A stretch of 64,000 nucleotides of DNA, taken from NCBI GenBank assembly GCA_036971475.1, contig JBAIZL010000006.1, positions 95,900,765 through 95,964,764 on the forward strand. The letters run 5' to 3'. A model generated the notes under the pieces. The model saw only the letters and a list, made by a program, of their open reading frames with translations, made no database searches and was not told the DNA's origin. Shown here piece by piece: positions 35,701-48,490 of the stretch. This DNA is from Prosapia bicincta (taxonomy: Eukaryota > Arthropoda > Insecta > Hemiptera > Cercopidae). The position numbers and the translations under genes were made by a program. Position 1 is the stretch's first letter, and each line of letters opens with the position of its first letter.

Positions 35701-36501
35701 GTTTAATCTTTAACATTCGTATACAGAATTTCTTTTTAAAAACAAAAATTGTACACATAATTCACATAAAATGTGGACTGTAACCAAAATTACATACATG
35801 AAATCCAGCATAGAAATATTACCCACAATTGTGGGGTATGAGGTAGTGAGATGGAAAGGCAACTATCAATGTTATAAAACCTCACTCGTCTGTACCAATC
35901 CAATACAAGTTCTACCAAATAGCGAAATTTTATTATTTTTTTGCCAAGCAAATTAGAAATGTAAATTCTTTGCTTCAGTAGATACATTCTCGATAAAAGA
36001 TTTGATTCCACACTGTCATTTTTTACATTGTGAAATATGAGCTCATCTTCTGATAAACGTAAATAAAATTAATATTATTTATAAGTTAAAAGACAATTTT
36101 TGGTATTGTGTACTATTAACTTCGTTTTATCCTTGATTTTTTGGAATCTATATCGGCTCAGCCCTACCTTTTGGCAAATAACAAGGAAATATATATTACA
36201 GAAATACAATCACTCATTGTTAAAAATATTTACATTGTTCTCCAAAATATATAGTTTTCTTAATATATATATTAAAAAAAAAACAGCCAACTGTTAACAT
36301 AGTTTTCTTATTGGGAAAAAACAAAAAAAATTAAAAAATTGGGGAAAAGCAAAAAAAACAAGTTTTGACAAAACTCCGTAACAATGATTTTTCAATGCTT
36401 AAACAGAATTTTTAAAGTATAGGATTATGTGGGAATAAGAGGGAATTTAAATCATACAAAACAAAATAGCATCATTTATAAAATGTGTTCACATACAACT
36501 G
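32716..36501. other. No firmly supported feature
   Basis: AT-rich. A less AT-rich patch at 34550-34760 begins TTAACAAGTTGACTGTCATG and holds a 14-bp palindrome GGTCACTAGTGACC (34589-34602); it resembles a piggyBac-type end but no partner end was found. Confidence 0.4.
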
Positions 36502-38028
36502 TTTATTGAGACATATGTAGGTTGATCATACATTTGGCTATTATTAGGGAAATACTTATAAGAAATCCTTTTAGACTCAATGAAACAATGGTTCATGTGG
36601 TAAACAGTTTCAAAATTATTTTTGACACACTATATCACACTAACGTTATGCTGATTTTATATGCTGACAATAAAATCTGAAGGAAGCTGAAAAATTAAGA
36701 AGCAATAAGCATGCTACTGTTTTACTAAGTATGACGCAAGATTTTAATAAAATGTAAACATAACAACATATGGGCTAGTCAAAACATTAAAAGTAAAACA
36801 ATAAAATTCAATTTAAATAAATTGTTATGAAAAAACTTACAAGTACTAACACCTAGCACTAAGATACATTTGAAAATCATGCGAGTTCAGATTATCCACT
36901 CTAATTTTAAAATTTCAGTTAATATTAACAATATTACAATATTTACATATCATGTGGCACCACATTATATATGTATTATGAAGCCTAGAAAGTAACCCAT
37001 AAAGTTCCTTGGTATAACTAGGATTCAGTAAAGAAATTGTCATACAAGTTACATGTCTTCTATTCACTTCTTTAGAAATTTAATAATGAATTAACAAACT
37101 AACAAATTAACATAAATTTCTTGCGTCATTAGACTTAAAAAGTAAACAGAACAGAATAATAATTTTTATGTTACCTAGTAATAAATTATTCTACAACTGC
37201 ATTCTACAAAAGATAATAAATGTAAAAACAAATTAAAAAAAAAACAGTGAGGTTTCAAACGTTTAACGGGAAACCTTACAAGCCAATAACCAAAAATTTT
37301 AAACAATAATTGTGAATAACCAATAACAGAACATGACACATGCTTCTGCACATGCGCTGTAAAAAAATCAATGAAACAAATTGGCAGCTATGCCGATGGG
37401 AACTAAAGATTTCAGAAGCCCCCTAATGATGTGACGCCTCCAGAACTAGGGGGGAATGGGGGGGGAATGTTTATAACATACATATATAAAAATTTACCAG
37501 TAAATCTTTATAATTTTCAGATGGTTTATGCTCCTACAAAATTGTCATAAATAAAATTATAAATAAATCTATATAACATCAGCAAAGGCAACAGCTGATT
37601 ATGTCTGTTATAATTTAAAGCGGCATGCTGCATGGAAAAGATTTAATATTTTAATGACAAAATTATTTCAATTTGTACCACGAGCACAGATACAAAATTA
37701 ACAAAATAATAAAAAATGCAACCAAAAATTAAATGAACGAGACATACTATGCTTGCATCAGTTTCTTTTACACTAAGATCTTCATTAAACATGAGCAATC
37801 ATATTTCCTTTCTTTAAAAAATCATTTCCACAAAACAAGCAAACTTTTTTCAAACAAAACAGGGAGATTGTTCAGTTTTAAACGATGTCCCTAATTTTGT
37901 TTGTAACTTTTATAGTACAGATTTCACTCTACTAAACTGACTTTTAAACTTGTCTCTGTACACTTTGCATCTCGCTCACCACGCACACATGCGAGTCATA
38001 TAAATAGGAAAAGAACGTTGGTGGCAGC
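36502..38028 (-). other. Probable Syncrip 3' untranslated region, end uncertain
   Basis: AT-rich sequence downstream of the Syp stop codon with no coding signal. Minus-strand ATTAAA hexamers lie at 37642-37647 and 37650-37655, and AATAAA at 36502-36507; any could direct polyadenylation. Plus-strand G runs at about 37449-37467 would be C runs in the transcript. Without transcript data the end cannot be fixed, and the boundary given is simply the AATAAA. Confidence 0.3.
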
Positions 38029-38213
38029 TTAGCTCCAGGATTGGTAAGTGTCCTGGTACCATTGCGGGTCTCCCACTGAATTGTATCCACCCCCGTTCAT
38101 GCCATAAGCATTGCTTAATGGCTGTTGTGCTAGAGGCTGACTGCCCCAGTTGCTTTGATAACGCCTTTTCGTTTCCCCCTGGTTCTGGTGACCGCCGTCA
38201 AATTTGCGTTTAC
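38029..38213 (-). CDS. Syp: Syncrip terminal coding exon with stop codon
   Basis: Last coding exon of the hnRNP Q/R family protein. After acceptor TTTGCAG, the two bases GT complete the glycine codon begun in the previous exon. The reading then gives KRKFDGG, TKRRYQSNWGSQPLAQQPL and DPQWYQDTYQSWS followed by TAA (38029-38031). This parallels the hnRNP Q/R C-terminus: a KRK-type basic nuclear-localisation patch, the NWGSQP-AQQPL block and a final F/WYQDTY tail. It has 61 codons including the stop. The intron separating it from the preceding exon is about 17.7 kb. Conservation of both the domain order and the extreme C-terminus makes this the safest host-gene call in the window. Confidence 0.95.
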
Positions 38214-38581
38214 CTGCAAATTAAAACCCCACAATTTAAAATAATGATTATTAAAATTTATATTATACAGAGTACATGAAATTATACTGCATTATTCTTT
38301 TTACATGAAATTTATATATATATTCCTTGAAACATATGTATTCCTTTATTGATAGAAAAATATGATGAATTGTTAATATCCAGAGCACATCTGTTCATTT
38401 TGCCATGCATAAAAACACAGTTTTGAAGTTTTGCTAGAATCTCGTCTAGAACTGACTAGGTGAACACAACAGTTGAAGATCGAATGAAGAATGCAGCCAA
38501 CTCCACTTCTATAAATAGAGAAAAGAAATCCTCATTGAGGTCAAACCACACGCCCCTGACCCAAACAATTACATTCCTTTC

Positions 38582-38950
38582 TTTTTCGTTAACTTTTCTA
38601 GCAATGTTCGTTTTTTCCAACCAATGTTGGATTAGCTAACACTTCCATGCTTGATATTTTTTATTATTCCTGATTATGTTGGTACAGTTTGCCAACGAAA
38701 AGCTTTGAACTGCGTAATTCAATAAATTATTCTTGAATTTGTTTCACTTGTTTGCGCGCGCGTGTGTGTGTCTTTTCGTTAACTTTTCTAGCAATGTTCG
38801 TTTTTTCCAACCAATGTTGGATTAGCTAACACTTCAATGCTTGATATTTTTTATTATTCCTGATTATGTTGGTACAGTTTGCCAACAAAAAGCTTTGAAC
38901 TGTGTAATTCAATAAATTATTCTTGAATTTGTGTTTCTCTTGTTTGTGTG
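38582..38950. repeat. Tandem duplication, period 190 bp, with GT tracts
   Basis: CGTTAACTTTTCTAGCAATG at 38587 recurs at 38777. The units are nearly identical and each ends in a GT-rich microsatellite, the second passing into (TA)n. Confidence 0.95.
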
Positions 38951-38964
38951 TGTGTGTGTGTGTG

Positions 38965-38990
38965 TATGTATATATATATATATATATATT
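38965..38990. repeat. (TA)n left of the second hairpin-related repeat
   Basis: TA run directly before the hairpin-related flank. Confidence 0.93.
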
Positions 38991-39150
38991 ACGTTATCCA
39001 TTGTTTTTCCGTTGGACTGACTTTATGAAGTTAATATATTACTATTGTAAGTAATTTTATCCACCATTAAGTGCAATGATTTTACCTTGTGTGATGAGGC
39101 GCCTTTCGGTCACTTGATCATTGTCGAATCACTGTTTCAAGTATCAAGTA
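38991..39150. repeat. Hairpin-related repeat, one arm, inverted loop
   Basis: The flank and left arm (39027-39071) match 25976-26067. The following 62 nt (39072-39134) match the loop of the 26-kb copy in reverse complement, and no second arm follows. TA arrays on both sides. Confidence 0.9.

Positions 39151-39191
<41 letters not shown>
39151..39191. repeat. (TA)n microsatellite
   Basis: Separates the hairpin-related repeat from the pogo-type right end. Confidence 0.95.
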
Positions 39192-39195
<4 letters not shown>

Positions 39196-39321
39196 CATCA
39201 TTCGACTACATGAAGGTGATTTTCCGTAAGTATATGTTTTATTTCCGTTTTTTAGGCATTCTCTGTTAATCCGGATACTCTCGAGTTTCAGTCAGTCCGA
39301 ATTATCGAGGTCCTGCTGTAC
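39192..39321. mobile_element. Right end of the 1576-2769 pogo-like element family
   Basis: GTAAGTATATGTTTTATTTC, TTAATCCGGAT, CAGTCCGAATTATCGAGGT and CTGTACT match 2655-2769. As in that element, this end begins directly at a (TA)n array. Confidence 0.85.
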
Positions 39322-39940
39322 TTATATTTACATAATTTACAGATCTATTTAATCATTTTTAGAGAAAATATGCTACTTGACAGAAGTTAGGACCTTGTTT
39401 TAGCACCTTTTTAGGAACTATACCAGTTCACTGTGGACAAGAACAATTTACATTGTAGCAGCTTGGGCATGATTTATTTTCAAATCAGTTTGACAGCATC
39501 CAGGATGTTGTAAAGAGGTTCTATTGCATTAGGTGTTTTAAAAGCTCTGTGATATATATATGTAGCCTCAGGCATTAGATAGCTGCAAATATCATTACAA
39601 GACTAAAATTGATTAATCGTAGACAATACATTATTTAAACAAAACAAAAGAATAATTCAAGAAAAAAATATAACTGATGATCAGGAATACAAAAAGTGTA
39701 AAACTAAACTTCATTTAGTTAAATAAAAAGAAAAATTCCCAAGGACTGTACATTGTGCATAAATTGGAATATAAAGCAGAAGGAAGTAAGAAATATTTTG
39801 TATACACTTGAACTAGAAAACTTAAATTCCCATGGGAGCAGTTTTTAAAAAAATATCCTTTAAAGTTATAAAGCAAAAGAAAATGTTTTAAACGTTTAAT
39901 TTATACTCGAGTAACTGTTAACAAAACCTACTTGCATTAA

Positions 39941-40577
39941 CCCTTTGATTAGCATTCACGTACCAGTGTAGCTGAGATAGCTCTACGGCCAGCGGGAGCA
40001 TTTCCGTATATGAACGTTCTATCATTTCTCTCAGATTAGCATTGCCATATGTTTACGATTTTGTTTTCTGTGTATTATACTGAACTCTTGGTTCAATATT
40101 GTATATTATCTGGAAAATAAATGCTACAGAATAACCTACATATTCATCATTCTTTTGTGTCTAAAGTCTATGGCTTCCCTCACGTGTTTATAGATCGTTG
40201 GATGATTATGATACAAATAAATCAGGTATTTCTAATAAATTTGTTTACCCATTGAAACCTAAAACATTAAGACTTTTTCAAAATATTTATTTAAATAAAT
40301 TTATCAATTAAATTGTTATGGAAACCAAAGAAGATTACGACTTAGAATGTGAAAATACTACTGTGGACCGACCATTCAAAACTGAAAATGTGGACACTGC
40401 TACTAATTTTAGCAAAATTTATACTTTCTTAAGCACTAAATATTTTCATAACAAATTTAAAAAATAGTACAATAATTTTTTTAAAAAATTAAAATAAAGA
40501 GAAAAGTTAGAAAAAAATCAAAATTATGTTGCTTCCAGGGGATTTATTTGGGTATGCATATGTTGCTAATCCAAGAG
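39941..40577. mobile_element. piggyBac-type miniature element, copy 2
   Basis: TTAA at 39937-39940 and 40578-40581. Left end CCCTTTGATTAGCATTCACG, identical to copy 1 there; the inverted right end CTCTTGGATTAGCA has two changes. Located in the last Syp intron. Confidence 0.9.
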
Positions 40578-42571
40578 TTAAACTTGTTTATTGTATGTAA
40601 TAAATAACAAAGTACTACATACAATCGTTAAGAGCTGAAAAAATAATTTGGATAGAAAAAATATAACATCAAAAATCTTGAAACTAATGACAAATTGTTA
40701 TATTGTTAATAGTGTCAACTTCATTACAATTCATTCAGCTAGAATATAAAATGTATTTTTAGATATCAAATTAGTGAGTGTATAAAACCATTTTTTCTTA
40801 GTGTAAGAAATTTCATTTTAACAATACATTTAATTTCAAGTTGTATCTAAATCAGATATAGAAGTGACAGGACAAATATTTTCACAAGTATTGTAACCTG
40901 TTGGAAATTTAAGATTGTTTAAAAGATTATAATAAAAATTATTACTAAAAATATCACCCAGAAAGACTGACTGCACATTATTATCTCTATTTGCTTGTAG
41001 CAAGAACAAAAAGGTAATGTATAAAAATATTATGGGCACATACTGAAGCGGTATACTTTTAGACCCAAATTTGATAACAAAAAAATTGTAATTACTCATT
41101 GTTCAAATTATTCAATAAAAAACATTTTTAATCTACTATACTATATTTTTGTTTACTTATTAAAATGAACGTTAATAGAATCATAATGTATTCTATGACA
41201 GTATTTTATTGACTGCCAAATGGTTTGACCTATCACACGAAATCCCTGTTGAATTTTATAGCACTGTACATTAGAAAAAAAATAGAATAAAATATATTAG
41301 AGAAAGCTTTTTAAACAGTAATAGGAAGTGGTTATATAATGAAAAGAAATGATTTCTCTTGGTTTCAAGGTGGATCAGCAAGCTGATAAGCAACCTACAA
41401 TAAACTACAACTTCAAAGAATCTACAGGCTAATCAATAAAAATAATAAACATTTTAAAATTAAAAAAGGCATATATTCGGGAAAGAGTTGGCTAGTGAAT
41501 TCAGTTGCGCGTCAATACAACTGAAAAGTTGTATAGAAATGTTTGGGAGATTAATTAAGGGGCTAAAGAAGTAGTTTGTGATTTTTTATCTGAAAAGCAA
41601 ATTAAAGATTGTAAAACAACAGCAGGAGTTTTGTGAAATCTGGGGTGAATTGGTAATTAACTATACAAAAAGCCTAGACCAATAAACGTGACCTTCAATA
41701 ACTTTGTTAAATGAATTATTATTCATGAGGAATTTTTAAATAATTAAAGTCTGAGAAGACTGATATTTGTAATTGAAATAAAACAAAAAATTAGTTTAAC
41801 AAAACAATTTTATTAATATAAGAATATCAGAAAGTGGCTGAAGTAAAGCCAGTAACAAAAATCAAAATGCAATACAAGTCACCCACATTAAGTTTTGACT
41901 TTTCTCATGTGGTAAAGGTAAAGATATACACCATTCTGTACTCCCCAGTAAACAATGCTACATGTATGAAATACATCTAGCAGCAAGCCTTAGGGCTATG
42001 TTGGGCTTACTGTATGTATTATATATTCACTCTGCCAGCAACATGTATTCTTCTTTTATTAACTGAATAGAACCTGCAGGAAAAGAAACAGTTAAAAAAA
42101 ACTATGACTTGAGTCACTTTGTTTGAACTCAAACTATTTGGCAGATTTTTTTGTATCCAGTGAATTTTCTTTGCAAAAAACTATAATTAGGTTAGAATTT
42201 CCTTAATTTGACAACAAATAACATTTTGACAAATAGACCTTAATTCTTAAATACCATACAGTGTATGATATTTACTACAACTTTAGTGTTCAAAACTACA
42301 AATTCTATATGCAAATTTATTATATTAGTCCCCTAGAATACTACTTTTGTTTCCTGAATTTGATGGTTAAATTAACCAACCTCTCTTCTGTTTAAAAGTT
42401 CTGTTCTTATTATGGTTTTACTTCCTTATGAAAAAATATTAAAAAAGGTTATTTTTGTATTAGAAAAATACGCATCTCTTATTGACACTTCTAGTTTTTT
42501 TTCATTTTAATAAAATTATCATTTTGTATTTAATTTTCTGCACATAAATTTGCCTTATATTTTCTACAAAT

Positions 42572-42578
<7 letters not shown>

Positions 42579-42631
<53 letters not shown>
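42579..42631. repeat. (TA)n left of the pogo-type element
   Basis: TA array ending at the element boundary. Confidence 0.95.
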
Positions 42632-42634
<3 letters not shown>

Positions 42635-43512
42635 TAAACTCCCGATTATCCGTGGAATAGGATGGCCCGGCAACGCCGGATAACGAATTCCCTGAACAAA
42701 GAATACACAAAACGATCGATAATAGATTATTATACCATAAGTTACACAAATAATAACCCCGGTTAATGCAATTCACAAATAATCTTCAGAGGACAAAATA
42801 AATAGACTACAGAAAATAATTTAAAATGTCGATGTATTATAACATGTACTATAAGTCTAACTATTTACAATACGTACATAAGTATATGTCAAAAGTAAGT
42901 ATGTTTTTTTTTTTAAGTAAGTATGTATGTACATATTTAATTTCCTTTACAAATAATACAAACAAAATCTGTCACTTTCGTTTGTTTTTTTTGTGAGCAT
43001 TGATTTTAGCTTTAATGTGAGATCTAACCATTTTGTCGCACAGTGTTTACTTGTGTCACAAAGCCATAAAATCGATAATGTATATGACAGACATGGATAA
43101 TGCATATGTCACGTTCTAGACTATTTAAAGCCGAGATTAGCTGCCATTTGTTTACAATCTTATGATACGCATTAGGTTTTCGGGCGTCAAAGCATTTTGT
43201 CATTGTCTCTTATATACAGTAGTCTGCTTGCCCTTTAATTTAGCTGGCCTGCTTCGGGATGCTTCCCTTTCAATGTAAAAATTAGTATGTACATATTTTA
43301 AAAATTAGTACGTATATTGTTTCATATCTATTCCCTTCATCTTAACTTCTATTAAGCCTTATATGTATTTACGTCATAATTCACCGTTTGAAAATTTAAA
43401 CACATGAATCTGATTAGAATAAAAACTGGATATATGTAATCAGACCCCGGATATGGCAGACCCCGGATAATCCACAAACCGGTTAAACTGCCCACGGATA
43501 ATCGGGAGTTTA

Positions 43513-43515
<3 letters not shown>
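42632..43515. mobile_element. pogo/Tigger-type non-autonomous element bracketed by (TA)n
   Basis: Perfect 24-bp inverted ends starting CAGTAAACTCCCGATTATCC, with (TA)n on both sides. It is about 884 bp with CCGGATAA motifs near both ends. No coding capacity recognised. Confidence 0.92.

Positions 43516-43517
<2 letters not shown>

Positions 43518-43580
<63 letters not shown>
43518..43580. repeat. (TA)n right of the pogo-type element
   Basis: TA array starting at the element boundary; six bases beyond it begins the piggyBac-type copy 3. Confidence 0.95.
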
Positions 43581-43581
<1 letters not shown>

Positions 43582-43589
43582 CCATTTAA

Positions 43590-44188
43590 CCATTTGATTA
43601 GCAACATGTGCCTGCCCTGATATGGCCTCTGGAAGCAACATATTTTAGGAAGATTTTTACACTTTTCTTATTCATTCTAATTTTTGTCTATCTAAATTAT
43701 AATAATATTTGTATTATTTGTTTTTTTTATTTCCTCGTGTTAACTAGACTTACCTTATGTTTACTAACAATTAAAACATAAAATTTTGCTAAATTATTTA
43801 ATCAAATTTCAAACGCATTTTTTTTGCTAAAAATTATGTTAAAATTTTTTTGTAAAATACCACCTAAACTTCGAAACCATCCGTAAACACATCGGAAAAA
43901 CCAGAGTTTGGGCACAAAAGAACTTCTTCATTATTCAATCTATTAATTTTAAAATACTGCACAAACTCAAAACCATCTAGACTTTGGACACAAAGCATGA
44001 GGACTATGTACTTTGTGTAATATTTATTGTCCAGATAATTGCAAATATTTAACCTATAATACAACACAATATATAGGAAAACAAATCATAAACATACGGC
44101 TAATCTGAGAAAAATGTTAGAACGTACATAAACAGGAATACTTCGTTGCGCAACCTCATGTACTGGTGCTTGAATGATAATCAAAGGA
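43590..44188. mobile_element. piggyBac-type miniature element, copy 3, inverted
   Basis: Starts after TTAA (43586-43589) with CCATTTGATTAGCAACATGTG and ends …TGATAATCAAAGGA before TTGA, a decayed TTAA. It carries the CCTGCCCTGATATGGCCTCTGG block near its left, so it is inverted relative to copies 1 and 2. Confidence 0.88.
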
Positions 44189-45429
44189 TTGATAAATATA
44201 CTGAACTTCAACATTAAAAATTGGATTTCTAGTACAATTAATTTTTCTACCCTAGATTTCAGAAGAGCTACTACTGTAGCAACATCTCTATGCTTACAAG
44301 CCTAAAGTGGTGTTTGTTTTAGCAATCTTGAAATATTTTACATTTTGAACAGTTAGATGGACAAGTTCATGTACTGAAAAAATTATGCCAGCCATCATTT
44401 CCCTAGGCATGATTGTTGGGCAGGTCGCTATAATAGTGAGTATTATCTGTTGTGATCTAACCAAAGAATTGTTGAATCAATTCAACTGTTTTGTTCTATA
44501 CACTGAGTAGAAAGTTTGGAGACTGAAATTTACAGAATTTCAAGTATTTGTGTAATCTGTTTTATGAAATTTCTCGACAAGACCAACAACAGATAGGTTT
44601 TGATTTTATATGAAGTTTTATTTAGTTGTACAATCAGCTCAGATTATCCGGTATAAGGGCATAATGAAAGGATTGAGGATAAAGTATTAGGGTAGAGAAG
44701 ACATGACTTGACTAAATATATAATTAAAGTAAAATTTAAATAAACATACCAAGACAAAACCTTTTTACCTGGACTAATAAATAACCACCAGTGTCTAGGT
44801 TGGCTGCAAGTATGAGTACTAAGCTGGAGAGGAGCAGTTTCATTTGGTCAATGTGATAAGAGAGTGTATGTGATTTGTAGTGTGTAACAACTCAGTACAG
44901 GTCAAATCCGAAACGAAATTGTAAGGGCTGTGAGAAACATTTTGTTCAACTAATATTTCGTGTAACCGAATGTAACCCAATTGTTACAACAGTACCAAAA
45001 TGCATTGAATAGGTTCATTCTTAGCTTTTAAAATTTATAGAAGTCATTGCTGAAGAAGAATGGTTGAAAATAAACAGAATTTAAATTCTTCAACAAAACT
45101 ATTTAGTTTTGTAAGGAAATAAGATTTACGATACAAAAGATACTATTTTGTAGCAAAGTATATAACAATGAAAAATATTATAATAAAATAACGACTTTTC
45201 CCTATTTATAATATGAACTTGACTTGAAGGTTTATTTTTTAAAAAGGTATATTTTTACTGCAATTTTTTGTTCAACAGAATCAAAATTTTGTAAAGTAGT
45301 AACCACAACACCATGTAGAGTAGTTAGGTATGTAGTAAGGGTTTCTAAACCTTTAATTATTCATACAAATGACACTTTCTTCTTCAGTAGTTTCTATATC
45401 TCACCTTTCACTAATACCTGAATTTCACA

Positions 45430-46640
45430 ATTTCGTTGTCATTGGGTTTATATATCCCCAGCTATACAATATCCACATCAACATAGTCGTCAAATGTTCC
45501 AAAATTCGTACAACTGTTAGATGCTGAAAAAACAGCATTCCAAGTATCAGTTCCTACATTTCTCCCCACACATTCTTCAATTTCAAGTTTGTGTCGAGTT
45601 AATTTGAAAATTTTTTCCAGTAGTTTAAGATTGTAAATCTTTTAACGACCACCATGAACATGTAATCGAGTTACAGGCATCTTTAAAGTTAGTAAAATTG
45701 TCAGTGTTCAAATCCAGATTCAGTAGAGTTTTCCAAAAAGTGTCCTGTAGGTTACCTTACCAGATCGTATGGTTGTAAGATGGAAGTAGTTATGCGGAAA
45801 GAATTAGATACATGTTTTCTAATCTGCTTATAACTGAATGGGCTTAACAACTGTCTAATAAAAAAAAAAAATTTAGTTTTTCATTTCCTTGTCCAATTAC
45901 ATTAACCATTCGTTGGAAATATCCAAGCACATTTGTTTCTGTGATAAGTACATAAAAGAGATTACATTGATTTAAAGACTTGCTCAAGATTTTTAGATCT
46001 GTTTGCATTATAGCAAAATAATGATGTGACACTAAATTTAGATTTCTTCCTACCTTTACACATTTCCCCTTTAGCAGCTAACACATGATGTGGGAACAGT
46101 TGATAAAATATGCCAGTGTAGTTGGCCTTAAATGTTTCCCTGGCTATACATCGACAACGTTTTGAACAGTTTCTGTTTTAAATTCATTATCTTTATTCGT
46201 AAGAGCAGCTAATTCTTCTCTACAAACCAACTTACAAGTTATTCCTTATCTTTTTCAGAATCAATCAAGCCATCTTACACTTGCTTGAAACTCTACATAG
46301 CCAAATAGCTTTACAATGGTACAAACTCTTTTTCTCAAATTAATTGTCCACTATTTGGCACATTGTTCGAACTAGCATCAACAAACCACGAATAAACTGC
46401 CTTGTCTAACTCGTCATGTAATGCACTGCAAATTCTTTTCCGTAATGCACTGAGAATTCTTTTCTGAATAGATACAAGGTCATGGTAAGATGACGCATCT
46501 TCGATGTTTGCACTGTCTTACAAAATTGTAGGTAAAATAGATGGTGCAATGAGTAGGACCATCTATTTTATTCCTGCCTAAATCAACACTTTTTATTATG
46601 TCAAGTTTGTCTTTGCAAAAAGACAACTTTATCTCATAAA
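45430..46640 (-). pseudogene. pogo/Tigger transposase remnant with CENP-B-type N-terminus
   Basis: On the minus strand, KLDIIKSVDLGRN (about 46605) fits the first helix-turn-helix. LDKAVYSWFVDASSNNVPNS with GQLI-EKE (about 46330-46410) fits the CENP-B HTH pattern AV--WF--AR--N-P-SG-L--EKA. FKANYTGIFYQLFPHHVLAA then KGEMCKGRK (about 46055-46135) fits the start of the DDE domain, with Tyr instead of the usual acidic residue before TG. SVTSLFCYNANRSKNL follows (about 46030). A weak C-terminal match (FKDACNSITCSWWSLK) lies near 45690. Many stops. Element ends could not be assigned. Confidence 0.7.
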
Positions 46641-47398
46641 CTGTCTTTTACCCCTTGTTTCTCCATTATAAACTGATTCACTAAAATACAGTAAACGGCA
46701 GCCAATTAAAATTACTGCATACTGTAGTGTAATGCACTACAAAGCACAACATGATAGTCTACTTTAACTTTCAAACATAACTGATAGCAAGAAAGTAACA
46801 TTTAGTTGAGGAGAATTGATGACTCAACGTATTGAGAGTGCAGATTCATTTACAGATGTTTGCTACATTTTTTACAATAGTTGCTTGAAGTTTTTCTTTG
46901 TATTCTATGTAGTACTGTAGTTTATTTTATGCCAATGGTTATAATTAGTGTGTTAAACCATTTTTGAACACTTGATATTTATTTGTGGTTACCAAATTAA
47001 AAAAAGTACCCATCTTTTGCAAACCGGGTAATAGTAACATGCCAGATACGTAGACATCACCTCTGACCTAGAAATTCCCCACATCAACAAATAAGGACTC
47101 TACAAATTTTCAAAATATCAGAACATGAAATTTAAAAAAATAATAAAATAACAAATAATAAACAAATCCAGTAAATATCACATACCATTTAACCAAATTA
47201 TTGACATCTATCTTTGAAACCAATACCACTCAGTTCAACAATGCATCCTTGCAGCAATCCTAGGCACTGTTGATGGTTCAGTCAAAAAAGTTTTGAATTA
47301 ACAATTTTATAAAAAATGTTTATGGTTGCTTAAAACCTGATACTACAAGTTCAACTATTTTTTTGTTGATACAAATGAGCTAATAATAATTTTTCAAG

Positions 47399-47430
47399 TA
47401 GCCTAGTTTATACTGCTTCCAAAACTAGGC

Positions 47431-47472
<42 letters not shown>
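47399..47472. repeat. Hairpin followed by a 40-nt T run
   Basis: TAGCCTAGTTT and AAAACTAGGCTA form a hairpin directly followed by about 40 T. On the minus strand this is a long A run, as left by a retroposed poly(A) tail, but no retroposon body was recognised. Confidence 0.7.
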
Positions 47473-47474
<2 letters not shown>

Positions 47475-48412
47475 TTTTAAATCATTTAGAAAGGATTTTG
47501 AAAGGAAATCCATAAATTAAAAAGTTTTCTAATACTCAAACAAATTAAGCTCCATAATTATGTTAAACACCTGAACAATTCCCCTAGATAAGGATGTAAT
47601 ATTTTTAATATTATTCATAAAAGTTAGAAACATAAGGAACTAATATTACTTAAGTATTCTATATACATTGTGAACTAAGTAGCTGATACTAAATACATAT
47701 GGATCACCCAAAATATGTAACTATATATATGTGAAAACTATTAGATACATTATTGTACTTATCAAGGTTTTAACCAATTGTTTGTTTTAATAATTAATTT
47801 GTTCTAAAAATTAATATTGCACATATCAATTATTTTTTGTTTTTTCTGTGTATTATTTTGTATTATCTATGTATTTGTTTTTATAAGAAAACTATAACTT
47901 GATATGTTTTTCCATTGGTATTGGTTTTTCCTATTGAAATGTGAATGGATATATAATTTTTTAAACAAAATTAAAGTCTTGAACAATAAAAATTAAAGTT
48001 TGAGAAGAAAAATCATTTATTTCCTATATACATACCTTGATCTTGTATAGATACAATATTTGCTATCTATTATAGTACTTTTGTATTGTATAAAATTACC
48101 ATTTACTTACAAAACTAGTTTGAAACCCATAAACAAAAGAAGTCAGTGGAACACAAAGCAATGGTAATATTGGTAATTTGTTAATTTCTTTAGATAATTG
48201 TTAGAAAACACAACTTCACTATTTAAAACGGCCATGCAAAAAAAATAAAATTATTTAACAAATGATTATGATTAAATGATACTGCAAAGCACTAATAAGC
48301 TTTCCTGCTTGCTCAATAGAGAACATTGTCATTTACTGTGCAATACTGAACAGCAGAATCATACTACAAAATTATTCAAACCCGTAACAAAGTGAATAGA
48401 ATATGACTCATT

Positions 48413-48490
48413 GGCTGTGGACATACAGAAGGCAACTGCTGGCGGCAACACGGCTGTGGACATACAGAAGGCAACTGCTGGCGGCAACAC
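48413..48490. repeat. Exact tandem duplication of a 39-bp element end
   Basis: Two identical 39-bp copies, each starting GGCTGTGGACATACAGAAGG and ending GGCGGCAACAC, back to back. Confidence 0.97.

Noticed and set aside
40836..41099. 87-codon minus-strand open frame
   Set aside because: No recognised motif; composition is typical of AT-rich noise with hydrophobic bias.
44630..44700. CAGATTATCCGGTAT as a possible left end of the Tigger remnant at 45430-46640
   Set aside because: The candidate right end near 46690 (TACAGTAAACGGCAGCC) does not match it, so no element boundaries are claimed.
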